Below are positions 23,478 through 32,998 of a stretch of 64,000 nt of DNA, piece by piece; position 1 is the first letter of the stretch; every line of letters begins with the position of its first letter. This DNA is from Parvimonas sp035282405 (GTDB taxonomy: Bacteria; Bacillota; Clostridia; Tissierellales; Peptoniphilaceae). The notes below the pieces were generated by a model. It was not told the DNA's origin. It saw nothing but the letters and a program-made list of their open reading frames with translations, and made no database searches. The position numbers and the translations under genes are program-made. The stretch covers positions 434,001 to 498,000 of the forward strand of contig NZ_JAYKBP010000002.1 in the NCBI RefSeq assembly GCF_035282405.1. Direction: 5' to 3'.

Positions 23478-26400
23478 TTATTCTGTTCTTAAGGCTTCAA
23501 CAGGATTTTGTTTTGCAGCACTCTTTGAAGGAATAAATCCACCAATTAAAGTTAAAATCATACTGATTAAGATTAAGGTTATCGCCTGTGAAACGGATAA
23601 ATAAGCCGTTATATTAGGCATTTCAGTAACTTTTCTAATTACAATATTTATCGGTATTAGTAATAAATATGTTATTCCAACTCCAAGAAGCCCTGCAAAC
23701 AAACCAATTATTCCAGTTTCTGCATTAAAAACTTGTGATATATTTTTCTTTGAAGCTCCAATTGATCTTAAAATTCCAATCTCTTTCTTTCTTTCGAGTA
23801 CACTTATATAGGTTATAACTCCAATCATTATGGAAGAAACAATTAAAGATATGGATACAAAAGCAATCAATACATAACTAATTACATTTATAATTGTAGT
23901 TACGGAAGAAAGTATCGCTCCAACCAAATCCGTATAAGTTATCATTTTATCCTCTTCGGAGTTATTTTTTCTCATCTCATTATAATTATCAAGTAAAGAA
24001 ATTATTGATTTTTTAGATTCAAAATCTTTAGGATAAATACTGATTTTAGAAATATCATTATCTTCCCTATAGTTAAATAATTTCATATTGTTCTCATATG
24101 AACTTTCATTACTATTAGCCATAGCCATAATAAATGATTTTATTTCTTCTTCATTTAAATTCATTGAAAAGGCTTTGCCGAATTTACTTGAATCTATAGA
24201 TATTGCCTGTGGCAAATTTTTTATAGAAGATGTTAGAACATTTTTAATATTATCGGCTATTGCAGTTGATATGTTTTTCATCAAATTTTCTATAAAACTT
24301 TTAGAAGAACCATTTTTTCCTTGCAAACTGCCTTTTATTAAATCATTCACTCCTGAAGAAATCATATTTTTCGCTTCATCTGATGCAAGATAAGAATTAA
24401 AAGAATCTTTTAATTTAGACGGATCAGGCTTATTGTTTTCTTTGGCATATTTCAAATATCCATTTGAAAGATTATTTGCTAATTCCGATATATCCTTATT
24501 ATCAAGTTTTAAATTTTCTCCCAATGATTTTAATAAATTTTTAGTTTCAGCTGAAACTTTTGCTCTCGCTTCAGGAGTTTGAAAATACTCTAGTAAATAT
24601 TGATTGAATTTACTAGGATCAGTGTAATTATTCTTTTTTGCAAATTCCGGATAGCCTGACATAATGGATTTCATTATATCGGTTATCTTTTCATTTGTAA
24701 TTAAAGTCCCACTATTTTTAGCAATCATCTTCGAGAAAAAATCCTTTAAAATATTTTTTGCAGAATCTGTTTTCATATATTCATATATTGAGTTTGACAA
24801 TTCTCTATAGTTAGTTGAAGGGTCTTTTGAAGAATAATCTAAATATCCTTTTAGAATATTGCTGACTAATCCAATTAACTTATCCGATTCAAGTTTAATA
24901 TCTAAATTTTTTAAAAAATCCATATCCAAATTACTACTCAAATATTTTGAAAAATCAATATTTTTCATTGAATTTGCATTAAAATTTAATTTAGAAGTAT
25001 CTATTTTAAAAGCTTCAAATAGCTTTTTCTGATCTATTGAAAATAACTTTGCAAAGTCTAAATTCTGTTTAATTTTTTCTCCAAAAGGAGTATTTGTCAA
25101 AATATTGGTATCTGGATTTTCTTTTTGTGCCTTTACAACTTCGCTTTCTTTTGATATTTTTCTTAAATTTGTTTCTAAGTCATCAGTATACCAAATACCA
25201 GGTTTTAAAATGAGTGAACTTTCATCACTATTTGGTGAAGCTATTCCAACTATTTTTAATTTTTTTGAATTATTTTTCAAAAGATTTTCAACAAATGGAC
25301 TATCTGTAGAATTTTCTATATATACTTTATTTTTAGAGTCATAAGAATAAAGCTGTGAACTACTTAAAACTTTAAATTCTCTACCCACAATATCTTCGTA
25401 CTTCCAAGAGATGTTATCCTCTTCAACATCTGTTTTTTCTCTATTTGCAAATTTTTTTACCATTTTTGAAAGCTCGTCATTATCACGAAGCCCCAGTGAA
25501 TAAAAAATAAAATCAGATAGAGAACCTTTTGAGTTAGTTATTACTATCGCTTCATTTTCGTTACTTGGCCAAGAGCCATATTTTAAAGTATATTTATCCT
25601 TATACAGACTATCATTCTTAGGTAATTTATTAAATGCTTTCATAGAATTACTTGAAAAAAGAAAATTATTTGAAGAAAAACCCATTGATTTCATTGCCCC
25701 ATTAGGATTTACTTTAACATATTTTTCTTTATTTAAAGTATAAATCATAGGTGTAATATCATATTTGTATTCTATTGTCTTAGCATAATTATTGATTGAT
25801 TTTCCATCATTTTCAAAATATTCTTTTAAAGAAGATAAATCATTTTTATTAATTGCAGATAGCATCTTTTGAATAGTTTTAACTTCTGCTATATCTCCAT
25901 CATTATTTTCATCACTCGAATTTTCAAACATTCTACCCATTGAAAAGCTACTTTTATCAATCTCTATTGGATAAGAAATCATTGTTTCCTCTTCCGTATC
26001 TTTAATAAACTGATTTACACCATTGGATAATCCTAAAATTAAAGCTATACCGATTATTCCAATTGAACCTGCGATTGCAACCATAAGAGTTCTCTTAAAT
26101 TTCGTTTTTAAGTTATTAAAACTTAAAGCTATGCTTGTAAGATAGGACATTGAAGACTTCCCAAAATTTTTATGAACTCCTTCACTCTCATTTTCTAAAA
26201 TAAAAGGGGTGGTGTCAGAGACAATTCGTCCATCATTTAATTCAACAATTCTAGTTGAATATGCATTTGCCAACTTAGGATTATGAGTAACCATTATTAC
26301 AAGTCTATCTTTTGCAACTTCTTTAAGTAACTCCATAACTTGAACACTTGTTTCCGAATCGAGCGCACCTGTAGGTTCATCCGCAAGTACAATGCTAGGA

Positions 26401-26876
26401 TTATTTACAAGTGCCCTTGCTATGGCAACTCTTTGCATTTGCCCACCAGATAATTGATTAGGTTTTTTATGAATTTGACTTTTAAGCCCAACCTTATCCA
26501 GTACATCTATAGCCATTTGTTCTCTTTCAGCCTTAGATATTCCAGAAATAGTTAAAGCCAATTCTACATTTGATAAAATAGTCTGATGAGAAATTAAATT
26601 ATAACTTTGAAAAACAAAACCTATTGTATGATTTCTATAGCTATCCCAATCTTCATTTTTATATTTTTTAGTTGATATTCCATCAATTAAAAGCTCACCT
26701 TGTTCATATTTATCCAATCCCCCTATTATATTTAATAGAGTAGATTTTCCACTACCACTTGGACCAAGAATAGATACAAATTCATTATCTCTAAAATTAA
26801 GAGATACATTATCTAATGCTTTTTGAAATAAATCTCCGGTTTTATAACTTTTACTGATATTCTTTAACTGTAACAT
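23478..26876 (-). CDS. MacB-like ABC transporter, ATPase-permease fusion
   Basis: 1132 residues. ATPase domain 1-230: Walker A G-P-S-G-S-G-K-S-T near 38, signature L-S-G-G-Q near 142, Walker B L-A-D-E-P-T-G-A-L-D. A membrane helix follows near 265-290, then about 700 extracytoplasmic residues, then three helices with the FtsX consensus E-R-K-K-E-I-G-I-L-R-S-I-G-A. It is a type VII ABC mechanotransmission protein, likely exporting or sensing peptides or lipids. The outer domain is far larger than usual and carries three related 40-45-residue repeats (G-Y-x-x-Y/F-x-x-x-x, D-P-S-K, x-Y-x-x-S/T-x-x-A). Ribosome binding site AGGAGG. Confidence 0.88.
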   Translation of the reverse strand: MLQLKNISKSYKTGDLFQKALDNVSLNFRDNEFVSILGPSGSGKSTLLNIIGGLDKYEQGELLIDGISTKKYKNEDWDSYRNHTIGFVFQSYNLISHQTILSNVELALTISGISKAEREQMAIDVLDKVGLKSQIHKKPNQLSGGQMQRVAIARALVNNPSIVLADEPTGALDSETSVQVMELLKEVAKDRLVIMVTHNPKLANAYSTRIVELNDGRIVSDTTPFILENESEGVHKNFGKSSMSYLTSIALSFNNLKTKFKRTLMVAIAGSIGIIGIALILGLSNGVNQFIKDTEEETMISYPIEIDKSSFSMGRMFENSSDENNDGDIAEVKTIQKMLSAINKNDLSSLKEYFENDGKSINNYAKTIEYKYDITPMIYTLNKEKYVKVNPNGAMKSMGFSSNNFLFSSNSMKAFNKLPKNDSLYKDKYTLKYGSWPSNENEAIVITNSKGSLSDFIFYSLGLRDNDELSKMVKKFANREKTDVEEDNISWKYEDIVGREFKVLSSSQLYSYDSKNKVYIENSTDSPFVENLLKNNSKKLKIVGIASPNSDESSLILKPGIWYTDDLETNLRKISKESEVVKAQKENPDTNILTNTPFGEKIKQNLDFAKLFSIDQKKLFEAFKIDTSKLNFNANSMKNIDFSKYLSSNLDMDFLKNLDIKLESDKLIGLVSNILKGYLDYSSKDPSTNYRELSNSIYEYMKTDSAKNILKDFFSKMIAKNSGTLITNEKITDIMKSIMSGYPEFAKKNNYTDPSKFNQYLLEYFQTPEARAKVSAETKNLLKSLGENLKLDNKDISELANNLSNGYLKYAKENNKPDPSKLKDSFNSYLASDEAKNMISSGVNDLIKGSLQGKNGSSKSFIENLMKNISTAIADNIKNVLTSSIKNLPQAISIDSSKFGKAFSMNLNEEEIKSFIMAMANSNESSYENNMKLFNYREDNDISKISIYPKDFESKKSIISLLDNYNEMRKNNSEEDKMITYTDLVGAILSSVTTIINVISYVLIAFVSISLIVSSIMIGVITYISVLERKKEIGILRSIGASKKNISQVFNAETGIIGLFAGLLGVGITYLLLIPINIVIRKVTEMPNITAYLSVSQAITLILISMILTLIGGFIPSKSAAKQNPVEALRTE

Positions 26877-27240
26877 TCCCGTCCTCCTTTACTAATATAG
26901 AATTTCTAATCTAAATCTAATATACCCCTCTATCTAAAAAATTAAATAAATACAATAAAATTACCAACTTTCAACTCAAAATTTGTACAAAATTTTATCA
27001 TTTCTTATTAATACGAAAAAATAAAATTGAAAAAATTTCTTTGTAATGATATAATTAATATAATTTAACTTTGTTAAATTATATTAATTTCATCGTGTTT
27101 ACCTTAAAAATATTATCAAAATGGAAACACGATATAATAATTTTAACTAAATTATCAAAAATAGAAAATAATATGAATTAAATCTAATAAATATTTTATA
27201 ATTTATATATAATACCAAAAATAGATAAAGAGGTGATTTT
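26877..27240. other. 364-nt gap upstream of purD with strong hairpins
   Basis: No gene seen. It holds a perfect 15-bp stem TTAATATAATTTAAC / GTTAAATTATATTAA (27055-27069, 27073-27087) and, about 7 nt on, a longer-range pair ATCGTGTTT/AAACACGAT. TATAAT occurs just after the second arm. I see no purine riboswitch core. The terminator-like first hairpin lacks a strong U run on the plus strand. Confidence 0.5.
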
Positions 27241-28467
27241 ATGAAAATACTAATTATAGGAAAAGGTGGACGTGAACATGCAATGTTAAAGGCATGTCAA
27301 AAAAGCAAATTAGCGGAAAAAATTTACGTTTTACCTGGAAATTGCAAAATGGATGGTGCTACAAAAGTAGATATAGATATGTATGATATTGAACAAATTA
27401 AAGACTTTGCAATAAAAGAAAATATCGACTTGACTTTAGTAGGTCCTGCTGATGTTTTAGCACTAGGAATAAAAGACGAGTTCAACAAAAATGGATTACG
27501 ACTTTTTGGACCTACAAAATCTGCAACAAGAATTGAATCCAGCAGATATTTTACAAAACAACTTATGGAAAAATTGAAGATACCTACAACTAAATATGTT
27601 GTATTTACTGATAGAGATCAAGCTCTAAAATTCGTTTCAGAAATTGAAAAATTTCCCACAACTATAAAAATTGACTCCATTCCTAAAAATATGGGAATTT
27701 TCATTGCAAGAAGCAATAAAATGGCAATGGATATAGTAAATGAAATTTTTGATGAAAATGAAAATTCAAAAATTTTAGTTGAAGAATTTATCATAGGTAA
27801 GGAATTCTCAATCTTTGCATTGGTAAAAAATAGCAAAGTTTATCCACTACAAATTGTTAAGGATTACAAGAGAACATCAGATAGCGACGATGCTGAACAT
27901 ACCGGTGGTATGGGAGCTTGTAGCCCTGTTGCAAAAATTACAGATAATGAAATTGAACAAGTTGTAGAAAAAATCTTAAAACCTATGGCAAAATCAATGT
28001 ATGAAGACGGTTATGGCTTTGAAGGATTTTTATATGGAGAAATTGTTGTAACAAAAGATGGAATAAAAGTTTTAAGTTTTAATGCTAGACTTGGAGATCC
28101 CGAAGCCGAAGTTCTATTGCCACGTTTAGAATCAGACTTTGTTCAAAATATTCTGGATGTAATGGACGATAAAGAGCCTGAAATCAAATGGACTGACGAA
28201 GTTTGTATCGGTGTAGTTCTTGCATCAAACGGCTACCCTTCAAAAGAAAAATGCCAAGATAAAATTAATCTCGTTCCTGTAGAAAGTGATATTTGCTTTA
28301 TGGGAGTTGAAGAAAAAAATAACGAACTCTACGCAAAAGGTGGAAGAAATTTAATTGTAACAACGATGGCAGAAGATTTTGAAAAGGCAAGAGAATTAGC
28401 TTATAGAGATGTCGAAAAATTAAAAACTGACTCTTTCTTCTACAGAGAAGATATCGGCGAATTTTAA
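27241..28467 (+). CDS. purD: Phosphoribosylamine-glycine ligase
   Basis: 408 residues, ATP-grasp enzyme of purine synthesis. It joins glycine to phosphoribosylamine. Family marks: I-G-K-G-G-R-E-H-A at the start, L-V-G-P-A-D, L-R-L-F-G-P, H-T-G-G-M-G-A, and R-L-G-D-P-E-A-E near 285. Ribosome binding site AGAGGTGAT. No other purine gene is adjacent, so it stands alone. Note that glycine, its substrate, is also a product of the Tdh-Kbl route encoded 4 kb away. Confidence 0.94.
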   Translation: MKILIIGKGGREHAMLKACQKSKLAEKIYVLPGNCKMDGATKVDIDMYDIEQIKDFAIKENIDLTLVGPADVLALGIKDEFNKNGLRLFGPTKSATRIESSRYFTKQLMEKLKIPTTKYVVFTDRDQALKFVSEIEKFPTTIKIDSIPKNMGIFIARSNKMAMDIVNEIFDENENSKILVEEFIIGKEFSIFALVKNSKVYPLQIVKDYKRTSDSDDAEHTGGMGACSPVAKITDNEIEQVVEKILKPMAKSMYEDGYGFEGFLYGEIVVTKDGIKVLSFNARLGDPEAEVLLPRLESDFVQNILDVMDDKEPEIKWTDEVCIGVVLASNGYPSKEKCQDKINLVPVESDICFMGVEEKNNELYAKGGRNLIVTTMAEDFEKARELAYRDVEKLKTDSFFYREDIGEF

Positions 28468-28486
28468 AAATTGAATTATAATACAA

Positions 28487-28510
28487 AAAAGAGAGCTTGT
28501 GCTCTCTTTT
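28487..28510. terminator. Bidirectional terminator between purD and the surface protein gene
   Basis: 10-bp perfect stem AAAAGAGAGC/GCTCTCTTTT with loop TTGT, between convergent genes. Confidence 0.9.
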
Positions 28511-28523
28511 GCTTTTTAACTAT

Positions 28524-30458
28524 CTATTTATTTCTTTTCTTTCTTGAAATTTGTAGAAGTCCAAGACTTAATGTCCCCATTGTAACATAAGTAAGTATTT
28601 GAGTACCAACTCCTGTTTTTGGAATTTTAGAATTTTTTGGAATTTTCTTGTTAGTAATTACAAAACCGTCTTTTACATTTCCTTCTATTTTACTTTCATA
28701 ACCTTCCACTTCTGTTTCTTTGACTGTATAGACTATCTCTTTGTCATTTTCATCAAATTTTGGCAAGTCTTTGAAAGTATGTTTCCAAGAGTTTGAGTCA
28801 TTTAATTTTACTCTTTGAACTTCTTTTCCATTTGCTAAAAGTTGTACTTCTACTTCTTTCAATGGAGTTCCTATCCATTTCTTTTCAACTGAAATTTCTG
28901 ATTTTTCTATATTCTTGTTTGTTATTGTAAAATCATTCTTTGAATTTTCTCTTATTTCTGTTTTATATCCGTCAATTTTTTCTTCTTCAACAGTATATTT
29001 AATTTCAGTTTTTCCATCATCTTTAAATTTATTTAAGTTTTTAAATATATGTTGCCAATTATTTTCATCACTTAGAGTGACTTTATCGATTTTTTTACCA
29101 TCTGCTAATAAGTTTACTACAACAGACGATGTCTTCTTTCCAACCCAAGCTTTATTAACTTTTACTTCCGTTTTTTCTCTCTTATTAGTTATAGTTTTTA
29201 CTACAGCAACATTATCTTTTACTTCAACATTAATTATTTCATCGCTTTTTATCCAACCTGAAGGAGCTTGAATTTCTTTAATTTCATACTTACCTTGAAC
29301 TAATTTTTCAGAAACCGCTTCTCCTTTTTTATCAGTCACTAATTCAAAAGTTTCATTAGTTTCTTTGTTAGTAATTTGAAATTTTGCACCTTGTAAAGGC
29401 ATTTTATTATTATCAGCATCAACTTTAATAATCTTTATTTTTCCAAGCAAATTTCCCTCAATACTTCCATTAGAAATTGCACTTCTATAGGTACTTGTTG
29501 CTTCATGACTTTCGCCTTGTGCTAATAATTTTACCTTGTTTTTTACAACAAGATTAGGTTTGTAAGTTGATTTATATCTTAAGAAATATTGTTCTCCTTT
29601 GTTTATATCCCCAAGCTCAAATCTAAATTTTGTTCCATTTTCAGAAATTTGAACTTTATTTCCAATTTTTTCCTTTGATATACTTTCAGTTGCATTTCCA
29701 TATTTATCAAGTTTTACTCTTTCTAGTTCAAAACTATCTTTAATATAGTGAAGTCCACTAGATTTTCCATTTGAAACGGTCAATTTATCCTCAAATACAA
29801 CATTTTTGAAATTTTTACCCTTTACATTAAAACGAACAGTCCACGCTACTTCGTTGGCATTCTCGTTAACTCTGTTAGGCCATTTTTCTAAAATTTCATC
29901 TGGTACTAATCCAGGCTTTTCTATATGAATTTTTTTATTTAATTTTTTACCATTCATCTCAATTTCTAAAAGATTGTCTTGTCCAATCTTTATTTTATCT
30001 TGATTAAATGAAGATTCCATAGAAATTTTTCCCTTAACATTGTAGAGGTTTTCAACTTTTTCATTTAAAGTAACTCTTAAAACTCCTCCACCTTCTTTTT
30101 TTACAGCAATTTTGCCTTTTCCATAAACAGTTTTTCCGTCTGTTCCATATATTGGAAAATCAACAGCTGATGAGTCTTCTATAAATCTAAAAGTATCTGG
30201 TAATTTAACTTCAAAGTAATCACCTTTTTTTAGGGTATTTTTATACTTTTCTGCATTCCAATCTAAATTAAGTTTAAATCTACTCCAACGGGAAATTTTA
30301 TTTAACTCTTTTCCTTCTCCGTTGGTAATTGTAAATTTCGTAATATTCACATTAGGTGAAATATTTCTACCAGTTTCAGCTGAAATTCTGAAAATAGGTA
30401 ACAAAGTACCTAATACCATAAGTACACTCAACATAATACAACAAAATCTTTTTTTCAT
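28524..30458 (-). CDS. Cell-wall-anchored adhesin with Cna-type domains
   Basis: 644 residues. Signal peptide (K-K-R-F-C-C-I-M-L-S-V-L), an adhesive domain of SdrN/Cna type (about 35-310, F-T-I-T-N-G, R-F-K-L-N-L-D-W), a SpaA-type prealbumin domain near 315-405, then two Cna-B repeats (A-W-V-G-K-K, K-W-I-G-T-P) and sorting signal I-P-K-T-G with helix and K-K-R-N-K tail. The Ile in place of Leu in the motif is uncommon. It should be linked to peptidoglycan by sortase. The start is at 30458, behind GAGGAGGTG; the frame runs 5 codons longer. Confidence 0.9.
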   Translation of the reverse strand: MKKRFCCIMLSVLMVLGTLLPIFRISAETGRNISPNVNITKFTITNGEGKELNKISRWSRFKLNLDWNAEKYKNTLKKGDYFEVKLPDTFRFIEDSSAVDFPIYGTDGKTVYGKGKIAVKKEGGGVLRVTLNEKVENLYNVKGKISMESSFNQDKIKIGQDNLLEIEMNGKKLNKKIHIEKPGLVPDEILEKWPNRVNENANEVAWTVRFNVKGKNFKNVVFEDKLTVSNGKSSGLHYIKDSFELERVKLDKYGNATESISKEKIGNKVQISENGTKFRFELGDINKGEQYFLRYKSTYKPNLVVKNKVKLLAQGESHEATSTYRSAISNGSIEGNLLGKIKIIKVDADNNKMPLQGAKFQITNKETNETFELVTDKKGEAVSEKLVQGKYEIKEIQAPSGWIKSDEIINVEVKDNVAVVKTITNKREKTEVKVNKAWVGKKTSSVVVNLLADGKKIDKVTLSDENNWQHIFKNLNKFKDDGKTEIKYTVEEEKIDGYKTEIRENSKNDFTITNKNIEKSEISVEKKWIGTPLKEVEVQLLANGKEVQRVKLNDSNSWKHTFKDLPKFDENDKEIVYTVKETEVEGYESKIEGNVKDGFVITNKKIPKNSKIPKTGVGTQILTYVTMGTLSLGLLQISRKKRNK

Positions 30459-30473
30459 TGTGCACCTCCTCAT

Positions 30474-30740
30474 AGAATGTTTTTGATATTATACCTATTT
30501 TTAAAAATAACACATCACTTATTTTCAAAAATTTTTTAGTTATTAGAAATAACAAAACTAATAACTTAACTTAAATAAACTACAAAAAACGGATGAAACA
30601 ATTTCTAATAGTTATAATTATCATAGCACTTTTGTGATTTATAGTCAATATGTGTTAAATATAATTATAACTAATCATAGCTTAAAATTATAAAAGTAAT
30701 TGCGATTAAATATCGAAAAATCACATCTACGAAATTTTCA
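30474..30740. other. Gap between adhesin and pyrE
   Basis: AT-rich upstream region of the adhesin gene. A TATAAT on the minus strand at 30488-30493 is a possible -10 without a good -35. Nothing else supported. Confidence 0.4.
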
Positions 30741-30776
30741 AAAAACATACTCGTTTTTATACGAGTATGCTTTTTT
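30741..30776. terminator. Terminator of the pyr operon
   Basis: 9-bp perfect stem CATACTCGT/ACGAGTATG (30746-30754, 30761-30769), A run upstream and T run downstream, so it works in both directions. Confidence 0.9.
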
Positions 30777-30782
30777 AATAGC

Positions 30783-31364
30783 TTAGAATTTTTTTCTGCT
30801 TCCAGGTTTTACAAGTTCAATTTTTCCTTCTTTACAAAGTGGACATTCTTCTTTGTCAAATGCTTGAACATTTAAGGAAATTGCAGGGAAAAGCGGATAT
30901 TCAATATTTGATTTTCCATTTGTCCTATCAACTATTGAAGCAATTCCAACAACATTTGCTCCATGTTCTTTTAGAACTTTTATTGTTTCCAATGAAGATT
31001 TTCCTGTTGTAACAACATCTTCAACTACAAGTACATTTTCTCCCTCATTTATGAAAAATCCTCTTCTTAAAGTCATAATTTCATTTTCTCTTTCTGTGAA
31101 CATTGCTCTTACTCCCAAGGCTCTTCCCAATTCGTAAGCAATTACAATTCCGCCCATTGCAGGTCCAACTACTGCATCAACTTTTACATTTGCATCTTCA
31201 AGTTTTTTCTTAATTACCTTACAAACTTCTTCAGCTTTTTTTGGATACATCAAAAGTTTTGCACATTGAACATATTTGTCGCTATGTTTTCCTGATGATA
31301 ATAGGAAATGTCCTTCTAATAATGCTTCACTTTCTTTTAATAATTCCAATACTCTTTGTTCCAT
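30783..31364 (-). CDS. pyrE: Orotate phosphoribosyltransferase
   Basis: 193 residues. It joins orotate to PRPP, giving OMP. The PRPP-binding motif V-L-V-V-E-D-V-V-T-T-G-K-S lies near 115-127, and L-L-S-S-G-K-H-S-D-K-Y near 21-31. The C-terminal C-P-L-C-K-E-G is the extension seen in Firmicutes PyrE. Last gene of the pyr operon, 9 nt after pyrD. Confidence 0.95.
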   Translation of the reverse strand: MEQRVLELLKESEALLEGHFLLSSGKHSDKYVQCAKLLMYPKKAEEVCKVIKKKLEDANVKVDAVVGPAMGGIVIAYELGRALGVRAMFTERENEIMTLRRGFFINEGENVLVVEDVVTTGKSSLETIKVLKEHGANVVGIASIVDRTNGKSNIEYPLFPAISLNVQAFDKEECPLCKEGKIELVKPGSRKKF

Positions 31365-31373
31365 ATTTACCTC

Positions 31374-32270
31374 CTAAATAATTCCTCTAATTTCTTCTAA
31401 ATTTTTTATATTTTGTTCTTTACAGAATTTTTCCATTCCTTCAATTATATCAATCATTACTCTAGGATTGATAAAGTTTGCCGTTCCAACTTGAATTGCA
31501 GTTGCTCCAGCCATAATAAACTCAATTGCATCTTGCCAATTCATTATTCCACCCATTCCGATAATCGGAACATCTACAACCGAAGCGACATCTCTTACCA
31601 TTCTAAGAGCTATCGGTTTTATACAAGCTCCTGAAAGTCCTGCCGTTACATTGTCAAAAACTGCTTTTCTATTATAAATATCTATCGCCAAGGCATTAAA
31701 TGTATTAACAAGTGAAAGACAATCCGCTCCCGCTTCAACACAAGTTTTTGCCATTTCTTTTATATTTTCAGCATTTGGAGATAATTTTACCATAAGAATT
31801 TTATCCGTATTTTCTCTAACTTTTCTTACAATTCCCTCTGCAATGTCGCATTTTATTCCAAAAGCCATTCCACCTGATTTTACATTTGGGCAGGAAATAT
31901 TCAATTCAATTATTTTTATATTCGTCTTATTGATAAGTTCAATGGATTTTAAATAATCCTCTAATTGTGAACCTCCAATGTTTGCTAAAATCTGTGTATC
32001 AAAACTTTCCATAAAAGGTAAATCTTCTTCAATAAAAGTCGGTACTGAAGGATTTTGAAGTCCGATACTGTTCATTATCCCTGCAGGTGTTTCGTAAATT
32101 CTAATTCCCGTATTTCCGTCTTTACCTGCAAAAGTAAGTCCTTTTGTAGAAATACCGCCTATTCTGTTTAAGTCGATATATTCAGCATATTCTCTACCGA
32201 AACCGAAAGTTCCGGAAGCTCCGATAACGGGGTTTTTAAATTTAACTTCACAAATATCTACTTCCAACAT
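31374..32270 (-). CDS. pyrD: Dihydroorotate dehydrogenase, class 1B catalytic subunit
   Basis: 298 residues. FMN-binding TIM barrel: N-P-V-I-G-A-S-G-T-F-G-F near 13-24, N-I-S-C-P-N with the class 1 catalytic Cys near 124, and G-M-G-G-I near 236. It oxidises dihydroorotate and works with PyrK, which passes electrons to NAD. Abuts pyrK. Confidence 0.95.
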   Translation of the reverse strand: MLEVDICEVKFKNPVIGASGTFGFGREYAEYIDLNRIGGISTKGLTFAGKDGNTGIRIYETPAGIMNSIGLQNPSVPTFIEEDLPFMESFDTQILANIGGSQLEDYLKSIELINKTNIKIIELNISCPNVKSGGMAFGIKCDIAEGIVRKVRENTDKILMVKLSPNAENIKEMAKTCVEAGADCLSLVNTFNALAIDIYNRKAVFDNVTAGLSGACIKPIALRMVRDVASVVDVPIIGMGGIMNWQDAIEFIMAGATAIQVGTANFINPRVMIDIIEGMEKFCKEQNIKNLEEIRGII

Positions 32271-32998
32271 TAAAAATTCACCTCCTTAACTTCAAATACA
32301 GGACCTTCCTTGCAAATTCTTTTCATTCCGTTTTTAGTTTTACAACTACAAGCTAGACAAGCCCCGATTCCACAACCCATTCTACTCTCTAAAGAAACAT
32401 AGACAGGTATGTTAAAGTTTAAATTTTTAACAGAATTCATCATAGGATTTGGACCGCAACAATAGATTACATCATAATCATCTTTTATTATTTCAGTTAT
32501 GAAACCCTTATGTCCTACACTCCCTGTATTTGTTGCGATATATGTATTTTTTGTAAATTCCTTAAATTCTTCAGTAAAATATATTTCATCTCTAAAGCCT
32601 GCATATAAATCCACGTCTGCTTCCAATTTCTTTGCAAGATATAGCATTGGTGCAATTCCGATTCCCCCTGCAACAAGTGCAACTTTTTTCCCTTTAAATT
32701 CATCAATCGGAAAGCCGTTACCAAGCGGTCCTAAAATTTCTATGCTGTCTCCAACTTTCTTTTCGGACATAATCTTTGTACCTTTTCCCACAACTGCATA
32801 AAGAAAAGTCAATTTATCATCTTCCATATCGCAAATACTTATCGGACGGGGAAGCATATTCCCGTCCTCAAAGCATTTAACCATATAAAATTGTCCGACT
32901 TTAGCTTTAAATTCTCCCTTGACATCCATTTTGTAAATGCCTTCGGAAATTTTTTCATTTAAAATTATTTCAACTTTTTCGTATGATTTATTCTCCAT
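32270..32998 (-). CDS. pyrK: Dihydroorotate dehydrogenase electron-transfer subunit
   Basis: 242 residues. FAD-binding segment L-P-R-P-I-S-I-C, NAD-binding V-A-G-G-I-G-I-A-P, and C-terminal 2Fe-2S cluster C-G-I-G-A-C-L-A-C-S-C plus a further Cys near 230. It carries electrons from PyrD to NAD. Its end overlaps pyrD by one base and its start overlaps pyrF. Confidence 0.95.
   Translation of the reverse strand: MENKSYEKVEIILNEKISEGIYKMDVKGEFKAKVGQFYMVKCFEDGNMLPRPISICDMEDDKLTFLYAVVGKGTKIMSEKKVGDSIEILGPLGNGFPIDEFKGKKVALVAGGIGIAPMLYLAKKLEADVDLYAGFRDEIYFTEEFKEFTKNTYIATNTGSVGHKGFITEIIKDDYDVIYCCGPNPMMNSVKNLNFNIPVYVSLESRMGCGIGACLACSCKTKNGMKRICKEGPVFEVKEVNF

Noticed and set aside
26877..27240. Purine riboswitch upstream of purD
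   Set aside because: No recognisable aptamer core; only AT-rich hairpins.
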